Source: Pseudomonas sp. 7SR1 (lineage in GTDB: Bacteria > Pseudomonadota > Gammaproteobacteria > Pseudomonadales > Pseudomonadaceae). From it: DNA of 64,000 nucleotides. Positions 17,279-25,300 of the stretch are shown here, one piece after another. Location of the stretch: positions 4,789,001-4,853,000 of the forward strand of contig NZ_LT707064.1 in NCBI RefSeq assembly GCF_900156465.1, in the 5' to 3' direction. The position numbers and the translations under genes were made by a program. The stretch's first letter is position 1. Each line of letters opens with the position of its first letter. The notes beneath the pieces are model-generated. The model was not told the DNA's origin, did not search any database, and saw only the letters and a program-made list of their open reading frames with translations.

Positions 17279-19153
17279 ATGACAATAAGAACGCTACCCG
17301 CCCTCTCCCCCCTGACCGTGGCCTTGCACGCCTTGCTGCTGGCCGGCAGTCTCTCGTTGAGCCCCATGGCCAGCGCCGCCACGCCGGGAGTCAGCTGGGA
17401 GGACATCGCCAACGACCACCTGACCACCCGCGACGTGCTGCAATACGGCATGGGCACCAACGCCCAACGCTGGAGCCCGCTGGCCCAGGTCAATGACAAG
17501 AACGTCTTCAAGCTCACGCCCGCCTGGTCCTATTCGTTCGGCGACGAAAAGCAGCGCGGCCAGGAATCCCAGGCCATCGTCAGCGACGGCGTGGTGTACG
17601 TCACCGGCTCGTACTCGCGGGTGTTCGCCCTCGACGCCAAGACCGGCAAGCGTCTGTGGACCTACAACCACCGGCTGCCGGACAACATTCGTCCTTGCTG
17701 CGACGTGGTCAATCGCGGCGCAGCCATCTATGGCGACAAGATCTACTTCGGTACCCTGGATGCGCGGGTGGTCGCCCTGGACAAGAACACCGGCAAGGTG
17801 GTCTGGAACAAGAAGTTCGGTGATCACTCCGCCGGCTACACCATGACCGGCGCCCCGGTGCTGATCAAGGACAAGACCAGCGGCAAGGTGCTGCTGATCC
17901 ACGGCAGTTCCGGCGATGAGTTCGGCGTGGTCGGGCAATTGTTCGCTCGCGATCCGGACACCGGCGAGGAAGTCTGGATGCGGCCCTTCGTCGAAGGCCA
18001 CATGGGTCGCCTCAACGGCAAGGACAGCACGCCCACCGGCGATGTGAAGGCCCCATCCTGGCCAGACGACAAGACCACCGAAACCGGCAAGGTCGAGGCC
18101 TGGAGCCACGGCGGTGGCGCCCCGTGGCAGAGCGCCAGTTTCGACCCCGAGACCAACACCATCATCGTCGGCGCGGGCAACCCCGGCCCGTGGAACACCT
18201 GGGCCCGCACGGCCAAGGACGGCAACCCCCACGACTATGACAGCCTCTACACCTCCGGCCAGGTGGGCGTCGACCCGAGCACCGGCGAAGTGAAATGGTT
18301 CTACCAGCACACGCCCAACGATGCCTGGGATTTTTCCGGCAACAACGAGCTGGTGCTGTTCGACTACAAGGACAAGGACGGCAAGGTGATCAAGGCCACC
18401 GCCCATGCCGACCGCAACGGTTTCTTCTATGTCGTGGACCGCAACAACGGCAAGCTGCAGAACGCCTTCCCCTTCGTCGACAACATCACCTGGGCCAGCC
18501 ACATCGACCTCAAGACCGGCCGGCCGGTGGAGAATCCCGGCCAGCGTCCGGCCAAGCCGTTGCCCGGCGAAACCAAGGGCAAGCCGGTGGAAGTCTCGCC
18601 GCCGTTCCTGGGCGGCAAGAACTGGAACCCCATGGCCTACAGCCAGGACACAGGACTGTTCTACGTCCCCGGCAACCAGTGGAAGGAGGAATACTGGACC
18701 GAGGAAGTGAACTACAAGAAAGGCTCGGCCTACCTGGGCATGGGGTTTCGCATCAAGCGCATGTATGACGATCACGTCGGCAGCCTGCGGGCGATGAACC
18801 CCACCACGGGCAAGGTGGTCTGGGAGCACAAGGAGCCGCTGCCGCTGTGGGCCGGCGTGCTCGCCACCAAGGGCAACCTGGTGTTCACCGGCACCGGCGA
18901 CGGCTTCTTCAAGGCCTTCGATGCCAAGACCGGCAAGGAGCTGTGGAAATTCCAGACCGGCAGCGGCATCGTCTCCCCGCCCATCACCTGGGAGCAGGAC
19001 GGTGAGCAGTACATCGGCGTGACTGTCGGTTATGGCGGCGCGGTGCCGTTGTGGGGCGGCGACATGGCCGAGCTGACCAAGCCGGTAGCCCAGGGCGGGT
19101 CGTTCTGGGTGTTCAAGATTCCGAGTTGGGACAAGGCGACGGCGCAGAAGTAA
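17279..19153 (+). CDS. pedE: PedE/ExaA: calcium-type PQQ-dependent ethanol dehydrogenase
   Basis: A 624-residue periplasmic quinoprotein with signal peptide (cleavage near PMASAA). It has the vicinal disulfide RPCCDV and repeated propeller-blade tryptophan motifs. The catalytic Asp351 is in AWDFSG; the residue two further on is Ser353, so the extra lanthanide-binding acid is absent and calcium is expected. AATAAGAA at 17284-17291 overlaps the second to fifth codons and fits a CA motif. It shares its promoter region with pedF and is followed by the pentapeptide gene after a REP pair. Confidence 0.96.
   Translation: MTIRTLPALSPLTVALHALLLAGSLSLSPMASAATPGVSWEDIANDHLTTRDVLQYGMGTNAQRWSPLAQVNDKNVFKLTPAWSYSFGDEKQRGQESQAIVSDGVVYVTGSYSRVFALDAKTGKRLWTYNHRLPDNIRPCCDVVNRGAAIYGDKIYFGTLDARVVALDKNTGKVVWNKKFGDHSAGYTMTGAPVLIKDKTSGKVLLIHGSSGDEFGVVGQLFARDPDTGEEVWMRPFVEGHMGRLNGKDSTPTGDVKAPSWPDDKTTETGKVEAWSHGGGAPWQSASFDPETNTIIVGAGNPGPWNTWARTAKDGNPHDYDSLYTSGQVGVDPSTGEVKWFYQHTPNDAWDFSGNNELVLFDYKDKDGKVIKATAHADRNGFFYVVDRNNGKLQNAFPFVDNITWASHIDLKTGRPVENPGQRPAKPLPGETKGKPVEVSPPFLGGKNWNPMAYSQDTGLFYVPGNQWKEEYWTEEVNYKKGSAYLGMGFRIKRMYDDHVGSLRAMNPTTGKVVWEHKEPLPLWAGVLATKGNLVFTGTGDGFFKAFDAKTGKELWKFQTGSGIVSPPITWEQDGEQYIGVTVGYGGAVPLWGGDMAELTKPVAQGGSFWVFKIPSWDKATAQK
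17284..17291 (+). promoter_or_regulatory. Crc/Hfq CA motif at the pedE start codon
   Basis: AATAAGAA fits AANAANAA and begins two bases after the ATG, a position where Hfq/Crc binding blocks initiation. Confidence 0.45.
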
Positions 19154-19191
19154 CCCGTCCCCACCTGAACTGCGATCGATATACCAACCCT

Positions 19192-19282
19192 CTGTGGGAG
19201 CGAGCCTGCTCGCGATAGCGCCGCGGCAGTCAACATTACTGCCAGCTCATGCTCCGCCATCGCGGGCAAGCTCGCTCCCACA
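19192..19282. repeat. REP pair after pedE
   Basis: Copies GTGGGAGCGAGCCTGCTCGC and CGGGCAAGCTCGCTCCCACA face each other between pedE and the pentapeptide gene. Confidence 0.92.
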
Positions 19283-19303
19283 CCGCTCTGCGAGCTAGCC
19301 GCC

Positions 19304-19948
19304 ATGAACTACCTGCCTCTTGTACTGCTGCTGATCGCGGCATGTACCAACGCCGACGACCTCGACACCCCGCTCACCCTCAACGGCTGCGTCATTGCCG
19401 AAGCCAGCCAATGCCCCGGCGCCAACCTGCGGGGCGCAAGACTGGCGAACCAGGACTTGCGCAAGATGAACCTCAGTGGTGCCGACCTGCGTGACGCCGA
19501 CCTGCGGCACGCGCGCCTGGACCTGGCGAACCTTGAGAAAGCCCAGCTACAAGGCGCCAACCTGACCCGTGCCAGCCTGCAGCAGAGCAATCTGCGCCTG
19601 GCCGATTTCAGCGGCGCCACGCTCAAGGCGATCCAGGGATGGGGGCTGTTCGCCCAGGGTGCGCAGTTCCAGCGTGCAGACCTGACCGGCGCGTATCTTC
19701 AGTTCGCCCGCTTGTCCGGCGCTCGCCTGCACGATGCCAACCTGCAAGCCGCCGACCTGGAAATGGCCTGGCTGAGCAAGGCCGACCTCAAGGGCGCCGA
19801 CCTGCGCGACGCCAATCTGCAGGAGGTCAAGCTGGGAGAAAGCAACCTGGAGCAGGCTGACCTGAGTGGGTCGCGTCAGCATTACGGGAATTTCCAGGAC
19901 GCCAACATGCAGGGTTGCAAGGGATGCCCGCAATCCTGGGATCGATGA
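19304..19948 (+). CDS. Pentapeptide-repeat protein, probable lipoprotein
   Basis: A 214-residue protein built of A(D/N)LxX repeats (GANLRGARLANQDLRKMNL and similar) from about residue 38 to 200, which should form a right-handed quadrilateral beta-helix. The N-terminus YLPLVLLLIAAC has a lipobox-like Leu-Ile-Ala-Ala-Cys, so Cys14 may be lipidated and the protein exported. Two close cysteines lie at the C-terminus (GCKGCPQ). A pentapeptide gene follows the calcium dehydrogenase in other ped clusters too, but its role is unknown. Confidence 0.88.
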   Translation: MNYLPLVLLLIAACTNADDLDTPLTLNGCVIAEASQCPGANLRGARLANQDLRKMNLSGADLRDADLRHARLDLANLEKAQLQGANLTRASLQQSNLRLADFSGATLKAIQGWGLFAQGAQFQRADLTGAYLQFARLSGARLHDANLQAADLEMAWLSKADLKGADLRDANLQEVKLGESNLEQADLSGSRQHYGNFQDANMQGCKGCPQSWDR

Positions 19949-19968
19949 GAGCCCTTCGGCAAACACCT

Positions 19969-20098
19969 GTGGCAAGGGGATTTATCTCCGTTGGGCTGCG
20001 AAGCGGCCCCTGTTCGGTTAACTCGGCGAACCGACTGAAGAGGGACCGCTTCGCAGCCCAGCGGGGCGTTGCGACGTTCCGCCAAATCCCCTCACCAC
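19969..20098. repeat. Composite inverted repeat
   Basis: Long arms (TTGGGCTGCGAAGCGG near 19991 and CCGCTTCGCAGCCCA near 20046) enclose a second stem. It lies between the convergent pentapeptide and pedR2 genes and may serve as a terminator for both. It belongs to the GTGGCGAGGGG-type family seen at 27601, 33165 and 37583. Confidence 0.8.
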
Positions 20099-20126
20099 CG
20101 TTGACCGTCGCAGTGGAACCCGGGAT

Positions 20127-20765
20127 TCATCCCGCCACCCGCACCACCCCCATATCAATCCCCAAGTGCACCAGCTCGGCATGCGAGCTGACCTGCAACT
20201 TGCTTTTGAGCAGCGTGAGATGGTTGGACACCGTCTTGGCGCTGATGCACAGCTGTTCGGCGATGGTGCGCGCAGGCGTGCCTTTGGCGAGCATGACGAA
20301 GATCTCCAGCTCTCGTTGGGTCATGCATTGCAGGCGCGGGTCGGCGTCATGCCGGGAGCTGGCGCAGGCCAGTTGTGTCGCCAGGGACTGTTCGATATAG
20401 GCATGGCCGGCCAATACCCGTCGCACCGCCTCCACCAGCACCTGGGGCGCCGAGTTCTTGGTCAGGTACCCCGAGGCGCCGGCATCCAGCGCCTGGCGTA
20501 CCAATGGCAGTTCGTCATGCATGCTGAAAAACAGCACCCGCAGTTGCGGCAGGCGCTGACGCAGGCGCCGGGTGGTTTCCAGCCCGCTGATGCCAGGCAG
20601 GCCGAAGTCCATGATCACCAGATGCGGCACCTGCTCCTGCACCTGGCTCAACGCCTCTTCACCGGTGGTCGCTTCCCGAACCAGCAGGTCCGGCATCAAG
20701 GCTCGCAAAAGGCTGGCGTAGCCCTGCCGGACCACCGCGTGATCATCCACCAACAAAATGTTCAT
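20127..20765 (-). CDS. pedR2: PedR2-type LuxR response regulator
   Basis: A 212-residue NarL/FixJ-type regulator. The receiver has acidic DD in LLVDDHAVV, phospho-acceptor Asp in LVIMDFGLPG and Lys in YLTKNSA; the LuxR helix-turn-helix spans ~150-200 (TPARTIAEQLCISAKTVSNHL). It overlaps the upstream kinase gene by four bases (ATGA). The equivalent pair in P. putida mediates the lanthanide-dependent switch between pedE and pedH, and in P. aeruginosa the EraSR/ExaDE pair activates exa genes. The assignment rests on position and domain match. Confidence 0.86.
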   Translation of the reverse strand: MNILLVDDHAVVRQGYASLLRALMPDLLVREATTGEEALSQVQEQVPHLVIMDFGLPGISGLETTRRLRQRLPQLRVLFFSMHDELPLVRQALDAGASGYLTKNSAPQVLVEAVRRVLAGHAYIEQSLATQLACASSRHDADPRLQCMTQRELEIFVMLAKGTPARTIAEQLCISAKTVSNHLTLLKSKLQVSSHAELVHLGIDMGVVRVAG

Positions 20766-22021
20766 CGTGCCTCCAGGGGAATATTCAAGGCCAGCGCCCA
20801 GCCGGCACCGGGCTGGCAGATGACCCGCAGCTCGCCGCCCAGGCTGCGGGCCCGTTCGCACATCGAATGCAGGCCGACACCCGGTCGGGGCGGCTGCTGT
20901 GCCCCTCGGCCGTTGTCCCGCACCAGCAGGCGCAAGCGGCCGGCACGCTGGCCCAGGCGGATCCTTACCCGGGTGGCATTGGCATGGCGGGCGACATTGG
21001 TCAGCGCTTCCTGCAACAGGCGATACAGGTGGGTCTTGTCCGAGCCGGACAATGCCGGCAAGGCCCCTTCGATGCGCAAATCACAGGCAATGCCATGGGT
21101 GTCGCGGCATTGCCGTGCCAGCAATTCGACGGCTTCTTCCAGCGGCAAGTGCTGCAGCACCACCGGATACAAGTCGTGCACCAAGGCCCGGAAGCCCTGT
21201 TGCAGGTGTTCGCAATCCGCTTCGAGCTGACTGACGGTCTGCTCCAGCACCGTCGGCTGGCCGGTGACCAGGCGCAGCAGGCAGGCCCGGGCGCGGATGC
21301 CCGTCACATACTGGCCCAGGTCGTCGTGCAGCGCCTGGGCCAGATGCGTACGTTCCTGCTCCTGCACGGCCAGCAGTGCCTGGGTGAGCCGGGTGTTATC
21401 GGCCTGGGACTGGGCCAGGGCGGCGGTCATCCGATTGAAGTGCCCCGCCAGTTGCCGCGCCTCCGGTATGCCTTCGGCGGGCAAGTGCACATTCAGGTCG
21501 CCGTTGGACACCTGGCGCAACGCCCCCAGCAGTTGGTCGAGCATCGACATGACCCGGCGCACCGCCCAGCGAATCACCAACAGGCTGAGCAACAGGGCCA
21601 TGGCGCAGACGCCCAGCAGTTGCACCAGTGAATCGAGGATTTCGTCGATTTCGTCCCGCGGATCGACAGCGATCCAGGCCCGCCGCCCATCACGCAGATC
21701 CACCACCTGCGGCGCCGGGCCATCGGCGAGCAGTCGATGGCCGAGCCAGGCCTGCAGCCCGCTGTCGGCACCTGCCGGAAATTCTTCCCCTGGTGCCAGC
21801 CAGCGTATCCGCACATGCCGCAGGCTGCCGGTCAGGCGTGTCTGCAGGCTGGCCGGGTCGCGCTCGGCGGTTTCCTTGAGGTAATGCACCACCGATTCGG
21901 CCGATTGCAGCTCGCGCTTCACATCGGTCATGGCCTGCTGCAGCGACAACAGGGAGCACGCCAGGGTCACCAGGGCGAAAAACACCGTGACCCAGAGATT
22001 GATGCGCCAGAGGGCCGACAT
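20762..22021 (-). CDS. pedS2: PedS2-type sensor histidine kinase
   Basis: A 419-residue membrane kinase. A first membrane segment (~8-28) and a second (~135-157) bracket a periplasmic domain of ~105 residues, the likely metal or alcohol sensor. A HAMP region follows, then a HisKA_3-type dimerisation domain with His in ALHDDLGQYV and an ATPase domain (DNGRGAQ, GVGLHSM). The ATG at 22021 is weakly preceded by GGGGCGGAA. The frame upstream reads through a REP pair and is not used. In P. putida the orthologue senses lanthanides; acidic residues in its loop (VDPRDEIDE) would suit that but prove nothing. Confidence 0.86.
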   Translation of the reverse strand: MSALWRINLWVTVFFALVTLACSLLSLQQAMTDVKRELQSAESVVHYLKETAERDPASLQTRLTGSLRHVRIRWLAPGEEFPAGADSGLQAWLGHRLLADGPAPQVVDLRDGRRAWIAVDPRDEIDEILDSLVQLLGVCAMALLLSLLVIRWAVRRVMSMLDQLLGALRQVSNGDLNVHLPAEGIPEARQLAGHFNRMTAALAQSQADNTRLTQALLAVQEQERTHLAQALHDDLGQYVTGIRARACLLRLVTGQPTVLEQTVSQLEADCEHLQQGFRALVHDLYPVVLQHLPLEEAVELLARQCRDTHGIACDLRIEGALPALSGSDKTHLYRLLQEALTNVARHANATRVRIRLGQRAGRLRLLVRDNGRGAQQPPRPGVGLHSMCERARSLGGELRVICQPGAGWALALNIPLEAR

Positions 22022-22023
22022 GA

Positions 22024-22242
22024 CTAGCGTTCCGCCCCGAAGTTGACACCCATACCCTGTGGGAGCGAGCTTGCTCGCGATGACGGCGGCACAGCCAATA
22101 CCGAGGCCGACTGAACCACCGCTATCGCGAGCAAGCTCGCTCCCACAGGAGGGCCTGGGCGGTGACAGGCTTTGGGACGATCCACCCCGATCAGACTCAG
22201 GATCAGCAGAAACGGCAGCAGCAGGGCCTTGAAAATCCGCAC
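22024..22242 (-). CDS. Small exported ORF whose 3' half is REP sequence
   Basis: A 72-codon frame starting with GTG at 22242 behind CCAGGAGTGG, so the start looks real. The N-terminus MRIFKALLLPFLLILSLIG is a strong signal peptide or membrane anchor. From about residue 33 the frame reads into a REP pair (GASLLAIA and SSRASSLPQG are standard REP translations) and stops two bases before pedS2. This looks like a genuine small gene co-transcribed with pedS2 whose tail was replaced or extended by REP insertion; it may be a pseudogene. Confidence 0.45.
   Translation of the reverse strand: MRIFKALLLPFLLILSLIGVDRPKACHRPGPPVGASLLAIAVVQSASVLAVPPSSRASSLPQGMGVNFGAER
22059..22149. repeat. REP pair upstream of pedS2
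   Basis: GTGGGAGCGAGCTTGCTCGC and the inverted CGCGAGCAAGCTCGCTCCCA lie 38 bases upstream of pedS2, inside a small ORF. Confidence 0.93.
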
Positions 22243-22305
22243 GGTCTGTCCACTCCTGGTCGATGACGATTGCCTGCATCCTAAAACCCTGGCGGCGACG
22301 GCGAG

Positions 22306-22320
22306 CTACTACCTTGGTAC
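22306..22320. promoter_or_regulatory. ped promoter-like element before pedA1
   Basis: CTACTACCTTGGTAC matches 13 of 15 bases of CTAGTTCCTTGGTAC at 13869-13883. It lies 79-93 bases upstream of pedA1 in the divergent region with pedS2. Confidence 0.5.
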
Positions 22321-22398
22321 TGCCCCGGCGGTACTTTCTGCATATTTCCCCATGCCCCCGGCCTTCCTATGCTGGCGCTACCCGCAATGGAGGATGTC

Positions 22399-23565
22399 AT
22401 GCGCCGGCTCGTCAGTTACGCCCTGGTTTCACTGCTGGCAGCGGCAACCGCTCACGCGAACGATGCCGCGCCACTGCAAGTGCGCATCGGCTACCTGGGT
22501 TATCGCCCCGATCCAGGACCGTTGTTGTCCAATGTGATTACCGAGCCTGCCGACGCCGGGCTGCGCGGCGCCGAGCTGGCGATCGTCGACAGCAACAGTA
22601 CCGGGCGTTTCCTCAAGCACGATTACCGCCTGCAAAGCGCCAGCGTCGACAGCCCCGAAGCGCTGGTGCAAGCCGCTCGCGCGCAACATGAACAGGGCCT
22701 GCGGCTGTTCGTGGTCAACGCCCCGGCCGACAGCCTGCGCCAGCTCAGCGCCGCCCTGCCCGACAGCCTGCTGTTCAATGCCGGCAGTCCCGACGACAGC
22801 CTGCGCACCACCGATTGCCTGGGCAACGTGCTGCACAGCCTGCCCGACCGGGCCATGCTCGCCGATGCCCTGGTGCAGTTCAGCGTCGTGCGCAAATGGC
22901 AGCGGGCTTTGCTGATCGTCGGCCAGACGCCCGACGACCAGGCCTACGCCGCCGCCCTGCGCCGGGCCATGAAACGCTTCGGCATCAAGACCGTCGCCGA
23001 AAAAGCCTGGCAGTTCGATAACGATCAGCGCCGCAGCGCCCAGGCCGATATGCCGTTGTTCACCCAGACCGCCGAATACGACGTGGTGCTGGTGGCGGAC
23101 GAACGCGGGGATTTCGGCGAATACCTGCCCTACCAGACCTGGTACCCGCGGCCGGTGGCCGGCACCCAGGGGCTGGTGCCCACCGGCTGGCACAAGACCG
23201 TGGAAACCTACGGCGCGGCGCAACTGCAGAAGCGCTTCGAGGCCCTGGCCGGCCGCTGGATGAACGACCGTGACTTCGCGGCCTGGATCGCCGTGCGCAG
23301 CATCGCCAGCGCGGTGAGCAAGCTGCGCCAGGACGACCCGTCGGCAATCCGCCAACTGGCTCTGAGCGATCAATTGCCGCTGGACGGCTTCAAGGGCCGC
23401 AAGCTCAGCTACCGGCCATGGAATGGCCAACTGCGCCAACCGATTCCCCTGGTCCAGCCGCGGGCCCTGGTCAGCACCTCCCCCCAGGACGGCTTCCTGC
23501 ACCCCTCCAACGAAATGGACAGCCTGGGCTATGACAAACCCGAAGTGAGCTGCCGTTACCCCTGA
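22399..23565 (+). CDS. pedA1: PedA1: periplasmic component of the PQQ-linked ABC system
   Basis: A 388-residue exported protein (signal ending ATAHA) with a branched-chain amino acid-type periplasmic binding fold: VRIGYLGYRPDPGP opens the first lobe, and LLIVGQTPDDQAYAAALRRAM the second. Three Cys-containing or His-rich spots are sparse, so a metal site is not obvious. The ATG at 22399 follows GGAGG. It heads an operon with a propeller protein, ATPase and permease. The P. putida counterpart PedA1A2BC is needed for growth that depends on lanthanides at low concentration, so this protein may bind a lanthanide, a chelate or a related solute. Confidence 0.85.
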   Translation: MRRLVSYALVSLLAAATAHANDAAPLQVRIGYLGYRPDPGPLLSNVITEPADAGLRGAELAIVDSNSTGRFLKHDYRLQSASVDSPEALVQAARAQHEQGLRLFVVNAPADSLRQLSAALPDSLLFNAGSPDDSLRTTDCLGNVLHSLPDRAMLADALVQFSVVRKWQRALLIVGQTPDDQAYAAALRRAMKRFGIKTVAEKAWQFDNDQRRSAQADMPLFTQTAEYDVVLVADERGDFGEYLPYQTWYPRPVAGTQGLVPTGWHKTVETYGAAQLQKRFEALAGRWMNDRDFAAWIAVRSIASAVSKLRQDDPSAIRQLALSDQLPLDGFKGRKLSYRPWNGQLRQPIPLVQPRALVSTSPQDGFLHPSNEMDSLGYDKPEVSCRYP

Positions 23566-23570
23566 TCGAT

Positions 23571-23581
23571 AACAACAATAA
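23571..23581 (+). promoter_or_regulatory. Overlapping CA motifs before pedA2
   Basis: AACAACAATAA contains two overlapping AANAANAA matches, immediately before AAGGAA and the ATG at 23592. Confidence 0.55.
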
Positions 23582-23591
23582 GGAAACCGCC

Positions 23592-24572
23592 ATGCCTCGC
23601 CCCTTGCTCCAAGCCTGCCAGGTCCTCACCCTGGGCATGGCGTTGTTCGCCGCCGGTCCCGCCGCCGCGAGCATCGCCTGGGTCTCCAACGAGAAGGACA
23701 ACAGCCTGAGCCTGATCGACCTGCAGCGCCTGGAGGTCATCGAGACCCTGCCGGTGGGCCAACGTCCACGGGGCCTGTTGCTGTCCCACGACAACCGTCT
23801 CCTGTACATCTGCGCCAGCGATTCGGACCGGGTCCAGGTGATGGACGTGGCCACCCGCAAGATCGTCAAGGAGCTGCCCTCCGGCAAGGATCCGGAACAG
23901 TTCGCCCTGCATCCCAACGACCGCTGGCTCTACGTCTCCAACGAGGACGACGCCTTGGTGACGGTGATCGACACCCAGACCTCCGAAGTGCTCGGCCAGA
24001 TCGGCGTGGGCGTCGAGCCGGAGGGCATGGCCGTCAGCCCCGACGGCAAGTGGGCGGTCAACACCAGCGAAACCACCAACATGCTGCACTGGATCGACAC
24101 CAGCACCCAGACCCTGGCCGACAACACCCTGGTGGACCAGCGGCCGCGTTTCGTCGAGTTCAGCCGCGATGGCTCGCAACTCTGGGCGTCGGCGGAGATC
24201 GGCGGCACCCTGACCATCCTTGATGTCGCGACTCGCCAGGTGCTCAAGACCCTGACCTTCCAGATCAAGGGCGTACACCCGGACAAGGTGCAACCGGTGG
24301 GCATCAAGCTCAGTGCCGACGGCCAGCTCGCCTTCGTCGCCCTGGGCCCGGCCAACCATGTGGCGGTGATCGACGCCAAGACTTTCGAAGTGCTGGACTA
24401 CCTGCTGGTGGGCCGCCGGGTCTGGCAACTGGCGTTCACCCCGGACCAACGCCAACTGCTGGCGACCAACGGCGTGAGCGGTGATGTCTCGGTGATCGAT
24501 GTCCAGAGCCGCAAGGTGCTCAAGTCGGTGAAAGTCGGGCGCTATCCGTGGGGCGTGGTGGTCACGCCATGA
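23592..24572 (+). CDS. pedA2: PedA2: exported YVTN-type beta-propeller protein
   Basis: A 326-residue periplasmic protein with signal peptide (cleavage near AGPAAAS). The repeats run IAWVSNEKDNSLSLIDL, LLYICASDSDRVQVMDV, WLYVSNEDDALVTVID and so on, about seven blades. Proteins of this type occur only in the ABC module beside PQQ dehydrogenases. The stop overlaps the ATPase start by four bases (ATGA), showing tight coupling. The function is unknown; a docking or solute-binding partner of the transporter is likely. Confidence 0.87.
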   Translation: MPRPLLQACQVLTLGMALFAAGPAAASIAWVSNEKDNSLSLIDLQRLEVIETLPVGQRPRGLLLSHDNRLLYICASDSDRVQVMDVATRKIVKELPSGKDPEQFALHPNDRWLYVSNEDDALVTVIDTQTSEVLGQIGVGVEPEGMAVSPDGKWAVNTSETTNMLHWIDTSTQTLADNTLVDQRPRFVEFSRDGSQLWASAEIGGTLTILDVATRQVLKTLTFQIKGVHPDKVQPVGIKLSADGQLAFVALGPANHVAVIDAKTFEVLDYLLVGRRVWQLAFTPDQRQLLATNGVSGDVSVIDVQSRKVLKSVKVGRYPWGVVVTP

Positions 24573-25300
24573 ACGCCTTGCAGGTCAGTGACCTGAGCTT
24601 CGCCTATGGCGCCCGCGAAGCCCTCAGGCAAGTCGGTTTCGCGCTGCCCGCCGGGCAGTTCGCCGCGCTGTTGGGCCCCAACGGAGCTGGCAAGTCGACG
24701 CTGATCGCCCTGCTCACGCGCCTCTACGATGTGCAGCGAGGCGAGATCCGTGTCGGCGGCCACTGCTTGCAGGCTTCGCCTCGGGCGGCCTTGCGTCAGT
24801 TGGGCGTGGTCTTCCAGCAGAGCACCCTGGACCTGGACCTGAGCGTCGAGCAGAACCTGCGTTATCACGCCGCCCTGCATGGCCTGTCGCGGCGCCAGGG
24901 AGGTTCCAGGATCGACGCCGAGCTGGCCCGCCAGGGCCTGGCTGAGCGACGCGACGAACGAGTGCGCAATCTCAATGGCGGTCACCGTCGTCGGGTGGAA
25001 ATCGCCCGGGCACTGCTCCATGAACCACGCCTGTTGCTGCTGGACGAGCCCAGCGTCGGCCTGGATCCGGGCAGTCGCCAGGCCCTTGGCCTGCATGTCC
25101 GGCAACTGTGCAGCGAGCAAGGCATCAGCGTGCTCTGGACCACCCATCTGCTGGATGAAGTGCAGCCCGGCGACGCGCTGCTGATCCTGCATCAAGGCCG
25201 CCTCGTCGCCAGTGGCCGAGCCGATGCCGTGAGCCAGGCCCATGGCGGTGACCTGGGCTCGGCCTTTACTTGCCTGACCACGCCGGGAGTTTGCTCATGA
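24569..25300 (+). CDS. pedB: PedB: ABC transporter ATP-binding subunit
   Basis: A 243-residue ATPase with Walker A GPNGAGKST, Q-loop region VVFQQSTLDLDLS, Walker B LLLLDEPSVGLDPG and H-switch WTTHLLDE. The signature motif is LNGGHRRRVEIARAL instead of LSGGQ, so the Ser and Gln are replaced by Asn and His; this departs from the norm but keeps both glycines. The sequence most resembles the daunorubicin/Nod type with an ABC-2 permease partner, usually exporters. It overlaps its neighbours by four bases on both sides. Confidence 0.9.
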   Translation: MNALQVSDLSFAYGAREALRQVGFALPAGQFAALLGPNGAGKSTLIALLTRLYDVQRGEIRVGGHCLQASPRAALRQLGVVFQQSTLDLDLSVEQNLRYHAALHGLSRRQGGSRIDAELARQGLAERRDERVRNLNGGHRRRVEIARALLHEPRLLLLDEPSVGLDPGSRQALGLHVRQLCSEQGISVLWTTHLLDEVQPGDALLILHQGRLVASGRADAVSQAHGGDLGSAFTCLTTPGVCS

